The position numbers and the translations under genes were made by a program. Under the pieces are notes generated by a model. It did not search any database. It was not told where the DNA came from and saw nothing but the letters and a program-made list of their open reading frames with translations. Below, piece after piece: positions 46,241-55,043 of a stretch of 60,034 nt of DNA (the first letter of the stretch is position 1; each line of letters begins with the position of its first letter). This DNA comes from Gammaproteobacteria bacterium. GTDB taxonomy: Bacteria > Pseudomonadota > Gammaproteobacteria > PIWD01. The DNA lies in assembly GCA_003354005.1 (NCBI GenBank), contig PIWD01000004.1:1-60034 (forward strand). The letters run 5' to 3'.

Positions 46241-47095
46241 TCACAAGTGAAAGAATTTGGATAAACCAAAAAAGAGAGCCATCAAAGTAGTTATTGCTGC
46301 AGCAGATTGCCAAACAGACTGTTGTATTTTTGTGCCTAAACGATATTCGGTGCCTTGAGCTTCAGCGCGAATTTTTTCAATTTCCAATCGCAAGGCATTT
46401 TCAGACTCTATAATTTTGGCCTGCAATCTATTTTCAGATTTTTCAATATCAGTTCGATTCTTTTCTATTTCAGCTTGCAAGGCATTTTCAGACTCTATAA
46501 TTCTGGCCTGCAATCTATTTTCAGATTTTTCAATATCAGTTCGATTCTTTTCTATTTCAGCTTGCAAGGCATTTTCAGACTCTATAATTCTGGCCTGTAA
46601 TCTACTTTCAGATTTTTCAATATCAGTTCGATTCTTTTTTATTTCAGCTTGCAACGCATTTTTAGACTCTATAATTTTTGCCTGTAGTGCATTCTCAGAG
46701 TCTACAATTCTAGCTTGTAGCACATTCTCAGATTTATTAACTTCAGCATGAATCTTTTCTATTTCAATGCGCAAGGCATTTTCTGATTTTTCAAGGTCTA
46801 GTTTGAAGTTGTATTCAGCCTTTACAATAGTAGACTTTAGTGCATTTTCTGATTTTTCAACTTCCCCACGAATTTTAAAAATCTCTATTTCCAAGTTTTT
46901 TCTCTTGTACGCCTTGTTAAGGCTATGCAACTCTGCCCTATTTTCTTCAAACATTTTTTCGAAAAATATTATTTGAGCTTGAGTTTGTTTTTTGTTAAAT
47001 CCACCTTGGGTCAATATTTCCTCGCCTCTGATGAAATAGGCATTATCTTTGCTGTTATCTTTATAGGATTCATAGTGACTTAGTGCTAAATTCAT
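46241..47095 (-). CDS. Coiled-coil protein with 29-residue repeats and a C-terminal membrane anchor (DUF1640/CCDC90-like)
   Basis: A 284-residue protein. The N-terminal segment YFIRGEEILTQGGFNKKQTQAQ and the long coiled coil ending in a membrane helix (SAAAITTLMALFFGLSKFF) match the layout of bacterial DUF1640/CCDC90-type proteins, whose function is unknown. Residues 141-227 are three near-identical 29-residue units (IIESENALQAEIEKNRTDIE...). It should be anchored in the inner membrane with the coil in the cytoplasm. A decayed copy lies at 19686-19850. It faces away from the rpsF operon. Confidence 0.75.
   Translation of the reverse strand: MNLALSHYESYKDNSKDNAYFIRGEEILTQGGFNKKQTQAQIIFFEKMFEENRAELHSLNKAYKRKNLEIEIFKIRGEVEKSENALKSTIVKAEYNFKLDLEKSENALRIEIEKIHAEVNKSENVLQARIVDSENALQAKIIESKNALQAEIKKNRTDIEKSESRLQARIIESENALQAEIEKNRTDIEKSENRLQARIIESENALQAEIEKNRTDIEKSENRLQAKIIESENALRLEIEKIRAEAQGTEYRLGTKIQQSVWQSAAAITTLMALFFGLSKFFHL
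46415..46675 (-). repeat. 87-bp tandem repeat, 3 copies
   Basis: Three consecutive near-identical 87-bp units encode 29-residue coiled-coil segments. A fourth partial unit follows on the C-terminal side and related, more diverged units precede it. The 29-residue period is one longer than four heptads. Confidence 0.93.
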
Positions 47096-47179
47096 AAATT
47101 TTCCTCAATCTAAACAAAGCTAAGCAACCCTAATTGTAGCACAAAGCAAAGTATTTTGAAAGTTGGTAACCTTGTTCTT

Positions 47180-47532
47180 AGAAGCAACTGTCTTTAGACA
47201 TGTGGAGTATTGGATCAGCGTGAGCAGCTAGCCTGTTTTAATATTTCTTGACATTCTCATAGAGCAACAATATACTCTAGCCATGAAAGTAAGTAGAGCG
47301 TACAAATTTAGGGTAAAATTGAGTACTGAGCAAGTCGTTCAACTAAAACAGTTTTTGGGTTGTTGCCACTTTGCTTGAAACAAGATGGAACAGAGCCGTT
47401 TAGTGGCAGGGCGTGCCGTGTTGGCCTGTGGAGAAGATGCCATTGGTAGCTTCATTGGGTTTCACTTGAGTCTAGTAGCTGCCTGGATCTTTGTTCAGGG
47501 CAAACTTTCCTTCTTGGTGGTGAGGATGTCAA
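47180..47532 (+). mobile_element. tnpB-relic element R8, upstream of rpsF
   Basis: The best-preserved copy. It has a left hairpin region (GCAACTGTCTTTAGACATGTGG), an intact promoter, and a tnpB N-terminus reading MKVSRAYKFRVKLSTEQ and then GCCHFA*NKM, the canonical TnpB start. It is fused directly to the C-terminal part LVAGRAVLACGEDA, and a right end follows with TCAA at 47529-47532. About 300 internal codons are missing. The rpsF start lies 33 bases downstream. Confidence 0.85.
47248..47276 (+). promoter_or_regulatory. Consensus-like sigma70 promoter carried by relic R8
   Basis: TTGACA (47248-47253) and TATACT (47271-47276) with a 17-bp spacer, the best -35/-10 pair seen in the window. It points at rpsF with a leader of roughly 280 bases that is almost entirely relic sequence. 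Confidence 0.65.
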
Positions 47533-47565
47533 AGGTTTGGTGTACTATAAAGTATAGGTATATGT

Positions 47566-47907
47566 ATGAAACATTATGAAATTATTCTACTAATTCATCC
47601 GAGCTATAGTGAGCAGGCTGATGAAATCGGCAAGCGCTGCCGAAGTTCGGTGACGGACGCAAAAGGTATTATACATCGCTACGAAAATATCGGACGTTTG
47701 CCACTTGCTTATTTAATCAATAGTGTGCGTAAGGCATACTTTTTGCTCCTCAATATTGAGTGTGATCAGGAGACGCATAAGGCTTTAGTCGATGTATTGA
47801 AGCGTAATGATGCTGTGATGCGTCACTTAGTTCTAAAAGTCGATCGAGCGATCACTGGTCTATCGGCCTTGATGAAGAGAAAGCAAGAAGAAGATAAAAC
47901 AAAGTAA
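47566..47907 (+). CDS. rpsF: 30S ribosomal protein S6
   Basis: S6 forms a heterodimer with S18 on the 30S platform. The 113-residue protein begins [17 protein letters not shown] and has [22 protein letters not shown], typical of S6. It heads rpsF-rpsR-DUF2232-rplI-dnaB-sdhE. Only 33 bases separate it from relic R8, so little space remains for the S6:S18-binding leader hairpin found before rpsF in many bacteria. Confidence 0.96.
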   Translation: MKHYEIILLIHPSYSEQADEIGKRCRSSVTDAKGIIHRYENIGRLPLAYLINSVRKAYFLLLNIECDQETHKALVDVLKRNDAVMRHLVLKVDRAITGLSALMKRKQEEDKTK

Positions 47908-47920
47908 AAGAGGTAGTGTG

Positions 47921-48145
47921 ATGTCCGATTTTCGGCGTAAAAAATACTGTCGTTTTAGTGCAGGTGAGTTGACTATTGATTATAAAGATGTCAAAGCTTT
48001 AAAAAATTTTATTAATGAAGCAGGTATGATTGTTCCTAGCCGTGTTACGGGGACACGTGCGGAGTATCAGCGTCCATTGGCGACAGCGATTAAGCGTGCG
48101 CGTTACTTGGGGCTGCTAAAGTACTGTGATGCCCATAAGGTATAA
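47921..48145 (+). CDS. rpsR: 30S ribosomal protein S18
   Basis: A 74-residue protein, starting [14 protein letters not shown] and containing the conserved [35 protein letters not shown] sequence precedes the ATG; the GTG three bases earlier is an alternative start. It follows rpsF by 13 bases, and its TAA overlaps the next ATG. Confidence 0.97.
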   Translation: MSDFRRKKYCRFSAGELTIDYKDVKALKNFINEAGMIVPSRVTGTRAEYQRPLATAIKRARYLGLLKYCDAHKV

Positions 48146-49029
48146 TGAAAGGCCTGTTGCGACAGTGGGGGCAATACTTCGTTAAACATACAAGAGTGAC
48201 GGCTTTGGTGGCCTTTTTTGCGACCTTGTTGCCAGTTGTTGGTGTGCCGATGGCTTGGATTGCGAGTATTCTCATTGCTCTGATAACTTTGTGTGTGAGT
48301 TGGCAGGCTGGTGCATATATTATGTTTTGGTCGCTGCTTCCGTCGGCAGCTTTGTTGTGGACAGCGCATTGGTTTTCGGGTACTACGATCTTGGTTTTAA
48401 TGCTTGTAAGCTGGTTGTTGGCCTCTGTCTTACGCGCAACTAAGTCATGGACACTAGTCATTGAGACTGGTGCGTGTGTGGGTATCGTTATTATTTTGCT
48501 AATGCACACCTTGTTTGATGTATCGGCATGGTGGCAGTTACGCTTGCAGTTCTTGTTGGGCGAGGTTGCGCAGCTAACGCATATTGAAGTTAAGCATGTG
48601 GCATCTGTTATTGCGCGCTTTGCGACAGGCTTAGAACTGTTATTTGTGTTGCTATCCGTGCTTTTACATATATTATTGGCGCGATTGTGGCAATCAGTAA
48701 TTTTGAAGCACAGATTGCGATTGCTGCATGATCTGCTTTCTATTCGTTTAGGTGTGATTGAATTAGGTGTTTTGGCAGTGAGTTTGCTGTTGGCTTGGAT
48801 GGGCGTTGGGGTTGTTATTGATTTACTACCCTTAATCTTGCTTACCTTTGCACTGACAGGGTTATCTGTTACCCATGCGGTATTGCGTCTGAAGCAGCTC
48901 AATAAAGCTTTTTTTATCGCTTTTTATTTACTGCTCGTTCTCTTTTTTCCGTATATGTTGTTGCTACTAGCCTGTATTGGGGCACTAGATTGTGGCATTC
49001 ATTTCAGAAAGCGTTATAATGTCCCCTAA
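48145..49029 (+). CDS. DUF2232-type multi-pass membrane protein
   Basis: A 294-residue protein with about eight hydrophobic helices and few charged loops. Its position between rpsR and rplI is where gammaproteobacteria carry a DUF2232 (YybS-like) membrane protein; the biochemical role of this family is unknown. It is translationally coupled to rpsR through TAATG. A helix with ARFATGLELLFVLLSVLLHIL lies in the middle. Confidence 0.85.
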   Translation: MKGLLRQWGQYFVKHTRVTALVAFFATLLPVVGVPMAWIASILIALITLCVSWQAGAYIMFWSLLPSAALLWTAHWFSGTTILVLMLVSWLLASVLRATKSWTLVIETGACVGIVIILLMHTLFDVSAWWQLRLQFLLGEVAQLTHIEVKHVASVIARFATGLELLFVLLSVLLHILLARLWQSVILKHRLRLLHDLLSIRLGVIELGVLAVSLLLAWMGVGVVIDLLPLILLTFALTGLSVTHAVLRLKQLNKAFFIAFYLLLVLFFPYMLLLLACIGALDCGIHFRKRYNVP

Positions 49030-49079
49030 GAGGGGTTCTCCGTGGCAATTGTAAGATGCCGAATCAATGAGGTAAAGGT

Positions 49080-49547
49080 ATGAGTGTAGAAGTTATTTTA
49101 TTAGAAAATATCCATTGCTTAGGCAAGGTTGGTGAGCTTAAAAAGGTTAAACCTGGTTATGCACGTAATTATTTATTGCGTTTTGGTAAAGCCAGGCGTG
49201 CAACTGACGAAAATATAGCAACATTAGAAAAAGAATTAGATGTATTTAAGGAGCAGGCTGCTAACCTGCAAGCACAAGCAGAAGATTTGGCAGCTAAGCT
49301 TGCAGAGCTAGATTTATCGATTGAAGTGAAGAGTAGTGGAGGTGGCAAATTATTTGGTTCAGTCACAGCAGTTGATATTGTGAATTTTTTAGAGAAACGT
49401 GGTATTAAGCTGAGTAAACAGCAGATTATTTTACCTGAAGGGAGACCAATTCGTGTAACAGGAGTACATGAAATTATGGTTAACCTAGAAGGAGGGGTAC
49501 AAGCAAAATTGAATTTAACCGTTCACACAACAAAGATCGATGATTAA
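49080..49547 (+). CDS. rplI: 50S ribosomal protein L9
   Basis: A 155-residue protein with the L9 N-terminal signature VILLENIHCLGKVGELKKVKPGYARNYLLR, a long connecting helix, and the C-terminal rRNA-binding domain (GGGKLFGSVTAVDIV). GAGGTAAAGGT precedes the ATG. Length and order are normal. Confidence 0.97.
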   Translation: MSVEVILLENIHCLGKVGELKKVKPGYARNYLLRFGKARRATDENIATLEKELDVFKEQAANLQAQAEDLAAKLAELDLSIEVKSSGGGKLFGSVTAVDIVNFLEKRGIKLSKQQIILPEGRPIRVTGVHEIMVNLEGGVQAKLNLTVHTTKIDD

Positions 49548-49564
49548 GTTTTGGTATTATAGCT

Positions 49565-50953
49565 ATGGCTGACCATGTAGCACGTCTTACACCGAAATCA
49601 GTTGAGGCAGAGCAATCAGTTATCGGAAGCTTACTTCTTGATAGTAGCCTCTGGGAGCGTGTCATTGATACCCTGGTCGTGAAGGATTTCTATCAGCCTG
49701 AGCATCAAACTATTTTTGAGATGTTCATGAAATTAGTTGAAGTGAATAAGGTTTGTGATGTGGTGACACTGACAGACGCACTGAAAAAAGAGCATCTATT
49801 AACTGGAAAATTAACAGAAAGCTATCTATATGAATTAACAAATAATACCCCTAAAGCTATTAATATTGAAGCATATACTAAGATTGTGCGGGATCATTCT
49901 GTTGCGCGTAAATTGATTATTGCTGGTCAATATATTGCTGATTTGGCTTATTCTCCAAAAGGTCGAGAGTCAACTGAATTGATTGATGAGGCGGAACGTT
50001 ATATCTTAGAGGTTTCAAAGTTGGGTCATTCAGAGCGTGGGCCTGTGGGGGTTAAATATTTAACTGCTGAGGCAGTTGAGCGCATTAGAGCCTTGTCCAA
50101 TGGAGAATTTGATAAGAACAGCTTACGTACTAATTTTAGAGACTTCGATAAACTAACCTGTGGTCTACAAAAAGGTGATTTAGTCGTCCTTGCTGGGCGA
50201 CCTTCCATGGGCAAAACGGCTTTAGTGATGAATATCGTAGAACATATTGTCTTGCAGCTTAAAAAGACGGTTGTAGTCTTTAGTTTAGAGATGCCTGGCG
50301 ATAGCTTGGTGATGCGCATGATGTCTTCCTTAGGGCGTATTGAGCAACATAGGATTAGAAGTGGTAAAGTGGATGCTCATAGCTGGACTCGTATTAACTC
50401 GACTGCAAGCATGATTTCTTCTAAGAGCTTATTTATTGATGACAGTTCGACACTCACACCTATGGAACTACGATCACGTGCGAGGCGATTAGCACGTGAG
50501 CAGGGGGGGCTTGATTTGATCGTCGTTGATTACCTACAATTGATGCATGTGCCAGGCTATAAAAGTAATCGTAACTTAGAAATTTCTGAAATCTCACGTT
50601 CCTTAAAAGTATTGGCAAAAGAATTATCTGTCCCAGTGATTGCGCTATCACAGCTTAATCGCGGATTGGAACAGCGTGAGGAGAAGCGCCCAATGATGTC
50701 TGATTTGCGTGAGTCAGGAGCCATTGAACAAGATGCTGACTTAATCGTATTTGTTTACCGTGATGAGGTCTATCATAAAGATAGTGCGGATCGTGGTACA
50801 GCCGAAATTATCATTGCCAAGCACCGTAATGGTCCGATTGGTCGTGTACGATTAACCTTTTTGGCTCATTTATTGCGTTTTGAAAATCATGCCAGTGAAA
50901 AAGAAGTTATCTGTGCACTACCTCCACAGGCAATGAAAGAAGGCGTAGCATGA
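49565..50953 (+). CDS. dnaB: Replicative DNA helicase
   Basis: The hexameric helicase that unwinds DNA at the fork. The 462-residue protein has the N-terminal domain (PKSVEAEQSVIGSLLLDSS), Walker A GRPSMGKTALVMN at about residue 212, the Walker B region LDLIVVDYLQLMHV, and the C-terminal SDLRESGAIEQDADLIVFVYRD. No intein is present. The stop codon overlaps sdhE as ATGA. Confidence 0.97.
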   Translation: MADHVARLTPKSVEAEQSVIGSLLLDSSLWERVIDTLVVKDFYQPEHQTIFEMFMKLVEVNKVCDVVTLTDALKKEHLLTGKLTESYLYELTNNTPKAINIEAYTKIVRDHSVARKLIIAGQYIADLAYSPKGRESTELIDEAERYILEVSKLGHSERGPVGVKYLTAEAVERIRALSNGEFDKNSLRTNFRDFDKLTCGLQKGDLVVLAGRPSMGKTALVMNIVEHIVLQLKKTVVVFSLEMPGDSLVMRMMSSLGRIEQHRIRSGKVDAHSWTRINSTASMISSKSLFIDDSSTLTPMELRSRARRLAREQGGLDLIVVDYLQLMHVPGYKSNRNLEISEISRSLKVLAKELSVPVIALSQLNRGLEQREEKRPMMSDLRESGAIEQDADLIVFVYRDEVYHKDSADRGTAEIIIAKHRNGPIGRVRLTFLAHLLRFENHASEKEVICALPPQAMKEGVA

Positions 50954-51240
50954 ACCTTGAGCATGCCACGAATATAGCAACTTTATCACCCCATCAAAAA
51001 TATGAATTAAAGCGCATACGTTGGCGTTGTCGTAGTGGTATGTTAGAGCTTGATCTATTGCTGAAGCGTTTCATAGATCGTGCTTATTTTCAGCTTGATC
51101 ATCAGCAGCGCGAGCAATTTGAGCATTTGTTAGCCCTAGGTGATGTGACATTATTGGAGTGGCTTGTACTGGGACATTCTGCTGATCACACCGACTTCAA
51201 AGAACTTGTCCAATTGATTAGATGTATTCTGAGCGAATGA
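50950..51240 (+). CDS. sdhE: FAD assembly factor SdhE
   Basis: SdhE helps covalent flavin attachment to the succinate dehydrogenase flavoprotein. The 96-residue protein has the expected RIRWRCRSGMLELDLLLKRF helix and LLALGDVTLLEWLVLG. The family motif RGxxE is changed at its first position: the sequence reads SGMLE, while the critical Gly and Glu remain. It is the last gene of the rpsF operon and overlaps the convergent Mth938-domain gene by 23 bases. Confidence 0.88.
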   Translation: MNLEHATNIATLSPHQKYELKRIRWRCRSGMLELDLLLKRFIDRAYFQLDHQQREQFEHLLALGDVTLLEWLVLGHSADHTDFKELVQLIRCILSE

Positions 51241-51598
51241 ATAGGGCAGCGACAACTGCTCTTTCCTCCCAGCTCATAATATTAAACGTCGCGCATGCGG
51301 AAGGTGTTGACATCACCTCAACTCCAATTTTTCTTTTAGCGAATTGATGAAAAATGTTAGTGGGGATAACATGCGGGATCTCACCCGTACCGAGTAGGAC
51401 AGAAGTGACTTGTAAATCCAATAAAGCTTGCAGATCGCTTTCGGAGAGCCTGGTAATATCGCTGATCGGCCAAGTGATAACACGGGTCGGTGTTACAATC
51501 ACGGGCTGCCTATAAATTTTATCCTGAATGATCAACTTGTGGGCACTACAATGTGTGACCTCATAATGGCTTGGATGTTTAATGCGGTTTAATTCCAT
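51218..51598 (-). CDS. Mth938-domain (DUF498/NDUFAF3-like) protein
   Basis: A 126-residue protein of the Mth938 domain family, whose eukaryotic relative NDUFAF3 assists complex I assembly; the bacterial role is unknown. Recognisable elements are IVTPTRVITWPISDI, VTSVLLGTGE and the C-terminal VEVMSTPSACATFNIMSWEERAVVAALF. ATG 51598 is chosen because AAGGTA lies just upstream. It is a single gene, convergent with sdhE. Confidence 0.88.
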   Translation of the reverse strand: MELNRIKHPSHYEVTHCSAHKLIIQDKIYRQPVIVTPTRVITWPISDITRLSESDLQALLDLQVTSVLLGTGEIPHVIPTNIFHQFAKRKIGVEVMSTPSACATFNIMSWEERAVVAALFIRSEYI

Positions 51599-51673
51599 GG
51601 TTACCTTCTTGTATTTCACATTGGCTAACTAGTATAATGGTTAGCATCATAAAACACTAAGGAAAACTACCTC

Positions 51674-54358
51674 ATGGAAAAAGCAACACAAAAAATACAA
51701 AAAAGGGGTACAACCTACCTGCGTGACTACCAGGCATCAGCCTTCTTAATCGACCGTATCCAGCTTGAGATTGAACTAGAGCCATCGCATACACGCGTAA
51801 AAAGTCGCTTATTCATTCGTCCTAATCCTTCCGTGTCCCGACAAAACATACTGAGATTGGATGGTGAAGAACTAGAGTTGCAAGGCTTATGGATTAATGG
51901 GGAGTCTTTACAAGATAGTGATTATGAGCTTGAAGAGACACAATTGCTGCTTACAAAACTACCTGATGAGGCATTTGAATTAGCCACAGAAGTATTGATT
52001 AACCCTGAAGAAAATACAAAATTAATGGGATTATACGTATCCAAGGGTAATTTCTGCACACAGTGTGAGTCCAATGGTTTTCGGTATATCACATATTTTA
52101 TCGATCGTCCTGATATATTGACCTACTTTGAAACGAAAATCATAGCTGATAAGACACATTATCCCTTTTTATTATCCAATGGAAATTTGCTAGAGCAAGG
52201 TGATCTGCCTGATGGTCGCCATTGGGTAAAGTGGCAAGACCCATCATTAAAACCATGTTATTTATTTGCGTTAGTTGCTGGTCAGTATGAGCGACTTGAA
52301 GATCATTTTATAACTTGTTCTAAGCGTAAAGTTATCCTACAGGTTTACGTTGAGCTAGGCAAACTATCACAAGCTGACCATGCGATGGACTCATTGAAGC
52401 GCGCTATGCGTTGGGATGAAGAAATTTATGGTTGTGAATATGATCTTGATTTATTTATGATCGTTGCCGTCAGCGACTTTAATTATGGCGCGATGGAGAA
52501 TAAGGGGCTAAATATTTTTAATAGCTGCTATATCTTAGCAAACCCCAAGACTGCAACTGATCAAAACTACACTAGTATTGAATCGGTCATTGCTCATGAA
52601 TATTTTCATAACTGGAGTGGTAACCGGGTCACGTGTCGTGACTGGTTTCAGATCACCCTTAAAGAGGGTCTTACCGTATTCCGTGATCAAAATTTTACCG
52701 CTGATCAAACTGATCCCGTTGTTGAGCGTATTTCTGATGCAAATGTCATTCGTAACCTGCAATTTGCAGAAGATGCGGGACCGATGGCACATCCTATACA
52801 ACCTCAATCTTACATGGCTGTTAATAATTTCTACACCTTGACCGTCTACAACAAAGGGGCGGAAGTTATTCGCATGCTCCATACCTTGCTTGGTAAAAAG
52901 CATTTTCATACTGGGATGTCTCTATACTTTAAACGCCATGATGGTCAAGCTGTCACAACAGAGGAATTTGTTAAAGCCATGGAAGATGCAAGTGGCGTAG
53001 ACTTGAAGCAATTCAGACGGTGGTACTGGCAAGCTGGCACACCACATCTAAAGCTTAGCGGTCATTATGATGTACAGCAGAAAACCTATACCTTAGACGT
53101 TCATCAGTCTTGCCCAGAGACTGCGGATGGCTCAGAAAAAAAACCCTTCATGATTCCCCTAGCTGTTGGTTTGGTGGGGGAGAGTGGTCAGGCCATACCC
53201 TTACATAGTGATGATATGGCTTTTAGCTTAGTTGATCAGTCAACAACCAGTGGGGTACTTACGATCACGCAGCCTGAGCAGCGTTTTTGCTTCACAGGAG
53301 TTAGAGAAAAGCCAGTACCATCCTTACTACGTCACTTCTCAGCACCGGTAATCTGCACACATGATGAGAGTGAGCATGATCTATTGCTCTTATTAGCGCA
53401 TGATGAAGACAAATTTAACCGTTGGCAGGCGGGGCAGAGTTTATTTGCCAGTTGGATATTGAAGAAATATGAAGCCATGCAAGCCTCACCTGATCAAATG
53501 TGGCACATACCAGAGGCAGGGATCAAAGCATGGAAGGGTCTTCTGCAAAGCAAACAACTGGAGCCGAGTTTTATCAGTTGCTTATGGTTTTTACCGACTG
53601 AACACTATTTAATTTCGGTTGTTGTGCCAGGAGCCAACATTTTGCAACTACATCGAGCGCGATGTAGCATACGGCATGAGTTTGCGACAGCTTTGCGTGA
53701 AGAATTATTAGAACTTTACCAGAGCTATCCTCATCAACGTGCCTACCAATTTAACAGGCAACAAGTTGGTGAACGCTGTCTGAAAAATACAGCCTTACAT
53801 TACTTACTGGAACTAGATGAAACAGATATGCACAAACTTGCTTGGGAGCAGTTTGAGCGATCTGATAACATGACAGACCAACTGGCGGCTTTATCTGCCT
53901 TGAACGACAGTGATACCCCATTAAGACAGAAGGCTATGGATGCTTTTTATCAAGCCTGGTGTCATGAAGACTTAGTGCTTTATAAATGGTTTAACTTACA
54001 AAGTTCTTCTCGCTTACCCTACATACTGGAGCGTGTCAAATCATTAATGGCACATAAGTCGTTCAACAAGCATAACCCAAATTGTGTGCGAACCATTTTA
54101 GGTGGCTTTGCTGGCAACCTATTGGGTTTCCATGCTGAGGATGGGGGGGGCTATTACTTTCTAGCAGAACAAATCATCGCAATCGACGTACGTAATGCAA
54201 ACCTAGCAGCTAGTTTAGTCAGACCACTCACACAGTGGGAAAAATTTGACACAGAACGCCAAGCTCGAATGCGAGAGGCATTGCAATACATAGCTGATCA
54301 AGGCAAGCACCTATCTTCAGACCTGCATGAAATTGTTTACAAAAGCCTGCCCAGATGA
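51674..54358 (+). CDS. pepN: Aminopeptidase N (M1 family)
   Basis: A broad-specificity zinc aminopeptidase in the cytosol. The 894-residue protein has the exopeptidase motif GAMENKGLNIFN at about residue 271 and the zinc site HEYFHNW...WFQITLKEGLTVFRDQ (HEXXH-X18-E) at about residue 307, as in E. coli PepN (870 aa). The C-terminal helical domain is complete. A GGAAAAC sequence precedes the start. It forms a single-gene unit. Confidence 0.96.
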   Translation: MEKATQKIQKRGTTYLRDYQASAFLIDRIQLEIELEPSHTRVKSRLFIRPNPSVSRQNILRLDGEELELQGLWINGESLQDSDYELEETQLLLTKLPDEAFELATEVLINPEENTKLMGLYVSKGNFCTQCESNGFRYITYFIDRPDILTYFETKIIADKTHYPFLLSNGNLLEQGDLPDGRHWVKWQDPSLKPCYLFALVAGQYERLEDHFITCSKRKVILQVYVELGKLSQADHAMDSLKRAMRWDEEIYGCEYDLDLFMIVAVSDFNYGAMENKGLNIFNSCYILANPKTATDQNYTSIESVIAHEYFHNWSGNRVTCRDWFQITLKEGLTVFRDQNFTADQTDPVVERISDANVIRNLQFAEDAGPMAHPIQPQSYMAVNNFYTLTVYNKGAEVIRMLHTLLGKKHFHTGMSLYFKRHDGQAVTTEEFVKAMEDASGVDLKQFRRWYWQAGTPHLKLSGHYDVQQKTYTLDVHQSCPETADGSEKKPFMIPLAVGLVGESGQAIPLHSDDMAFSLVDQSTTSGVLTITQPEQRFCFTGVREKPVPSLLRHFSAPVICTHDESEHDLLLLLAHDEDKFNRWQAGQSLFASWILKKYEAMQASPDQMWHIPEAGIKAWKGLLQSKQLEPSFISCLWFLPTEHYLISVVVPGANILQLHRARCSIRHEFATALREELLELYQSYPHQRAYQFNRQQVGERCLKNTALHYLLELDETDMHKLAWEQFERSDNMTDQLAALSALNDSDTPLRQKAMDAFYQAWCHEDLVLYKWFNLQSSSRLPYILERVKSLMAHKSFNKHNPNCVRTILGGFAGNLLGFHAEDGGGYYFLAEQIIAIDVRNANLAASLVRPLTQWEKFDTERQARMREALQYIADQGKHLSSDLHEIVYKSLPR

Positions 54359-54420
54359 CGAAAACTAACGTATTGCAATGAGCTGATTTTGTTCAAAATC
54401 ATGGGTAGTAGTTAGATGGA

Positions 54421-54618
54421 CTACTCGTCGTACCATTCACTCATATCATTATCATCAAAATCAAAATCGAATACCTGTTCTTCAAACAGATCATCGAAGA
54501 TACTTTCAGTATGACTTAAGTGATCATTTTTTTCTAAATTATCGATGAACGTATCGATATTCAAACGATCTATAGAGGTATTAGAAAATCCTTCAGTGAA
54601 GTAAATTTTATCATCCAT
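54421..54618 (-). CDS. Small acidic protein of unknown function
   Basis: A 65-residue protein, strongly acidic, ending in a run of Asp/Glu/Phe (FDFDFDDNDMSEWYDE). No membrane helix or signal peptide. ATG 54618 has AAAGGA about 10 bases upstream, better than the ATG at 54672. The very AT-rich region upstream (54619-54920) holds no gene. It could be an antirestriction-like DNA mimic or a secreted small protein, but there is no direct evidence. Confidence 0.5.
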   Translation of the reverse strand: MDDKIYFTEGFSNTSIDRLNIDTFIDNLEKNDHLSHTESIFDDLFEEQVFDFDFDDNDMSEWYDE

Positions 54619-54923
54619 TATTTCATTCCTTTTTTTACTTAATAATCCTTTTTTAAAGCTAAATTGACCCATAAAAAGATCAACGAAGTTAATTATACTA
54701 TAAAAAAATAATTAAATGCAAGAAAAAAATTAAAAAAAGTTATAAAAACATTTATATTGTGTTTAAAATGATTTTTAATTTGCGAAATCGCTTGGTAATA
54801 GGGCGATATCAGAAAAATTAAATATTGCGTTTTTTTGGATTTACATAGTTAAAATTGCAATTAACACTATTTTAACCTGCTGACTAACCGAACTTACCAT
54901 CAATCCTCACATTTAACCATTAG

Positions 54924-55040
54924 CAGCAGTGCTGTACGGTTACTCCCACTAACGCAACCCACACCAGTATCCGATACATTAATTCTTGTGTGCAAATAAG
55001 CCATAACTAAGAATTAGCTGGTCAAATAAGTCATTTTTTA
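54924..55040. repeat. Dispersed ~115-bp repeat, copy B
   Basis: It matches copy A at 38525-38640 (TCCCACTAACGCAA, ATACATTAATTCTTG, ACTAAGAATTAGCTGGTC). It lies at the 3' end of the next minus-strand gene, whereas copy A lies beyond the start of a gene. Confidence 0.7.
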
Positions 55041-55043
55041 TGT

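Noticed and set aside
46415-46675. Regularly repeated units considered as a CRISPR array
   Set aside because: The 87-bp units are contiguous, lack unique spacers and are in frame within a protein.
46355-46751. Two long plus-strand frames opposite the coiled-coil gene
   Set aside because: They arise from the 87-bp repeat read on the other strand; the minus-strand product has a coherent coiled coil and membrane anchor.
47385-47579. 64-codon frame starting inside relic R8
   Set aside because: It is the tnpB C-terminal remnant of the relic rather than a separate gene.
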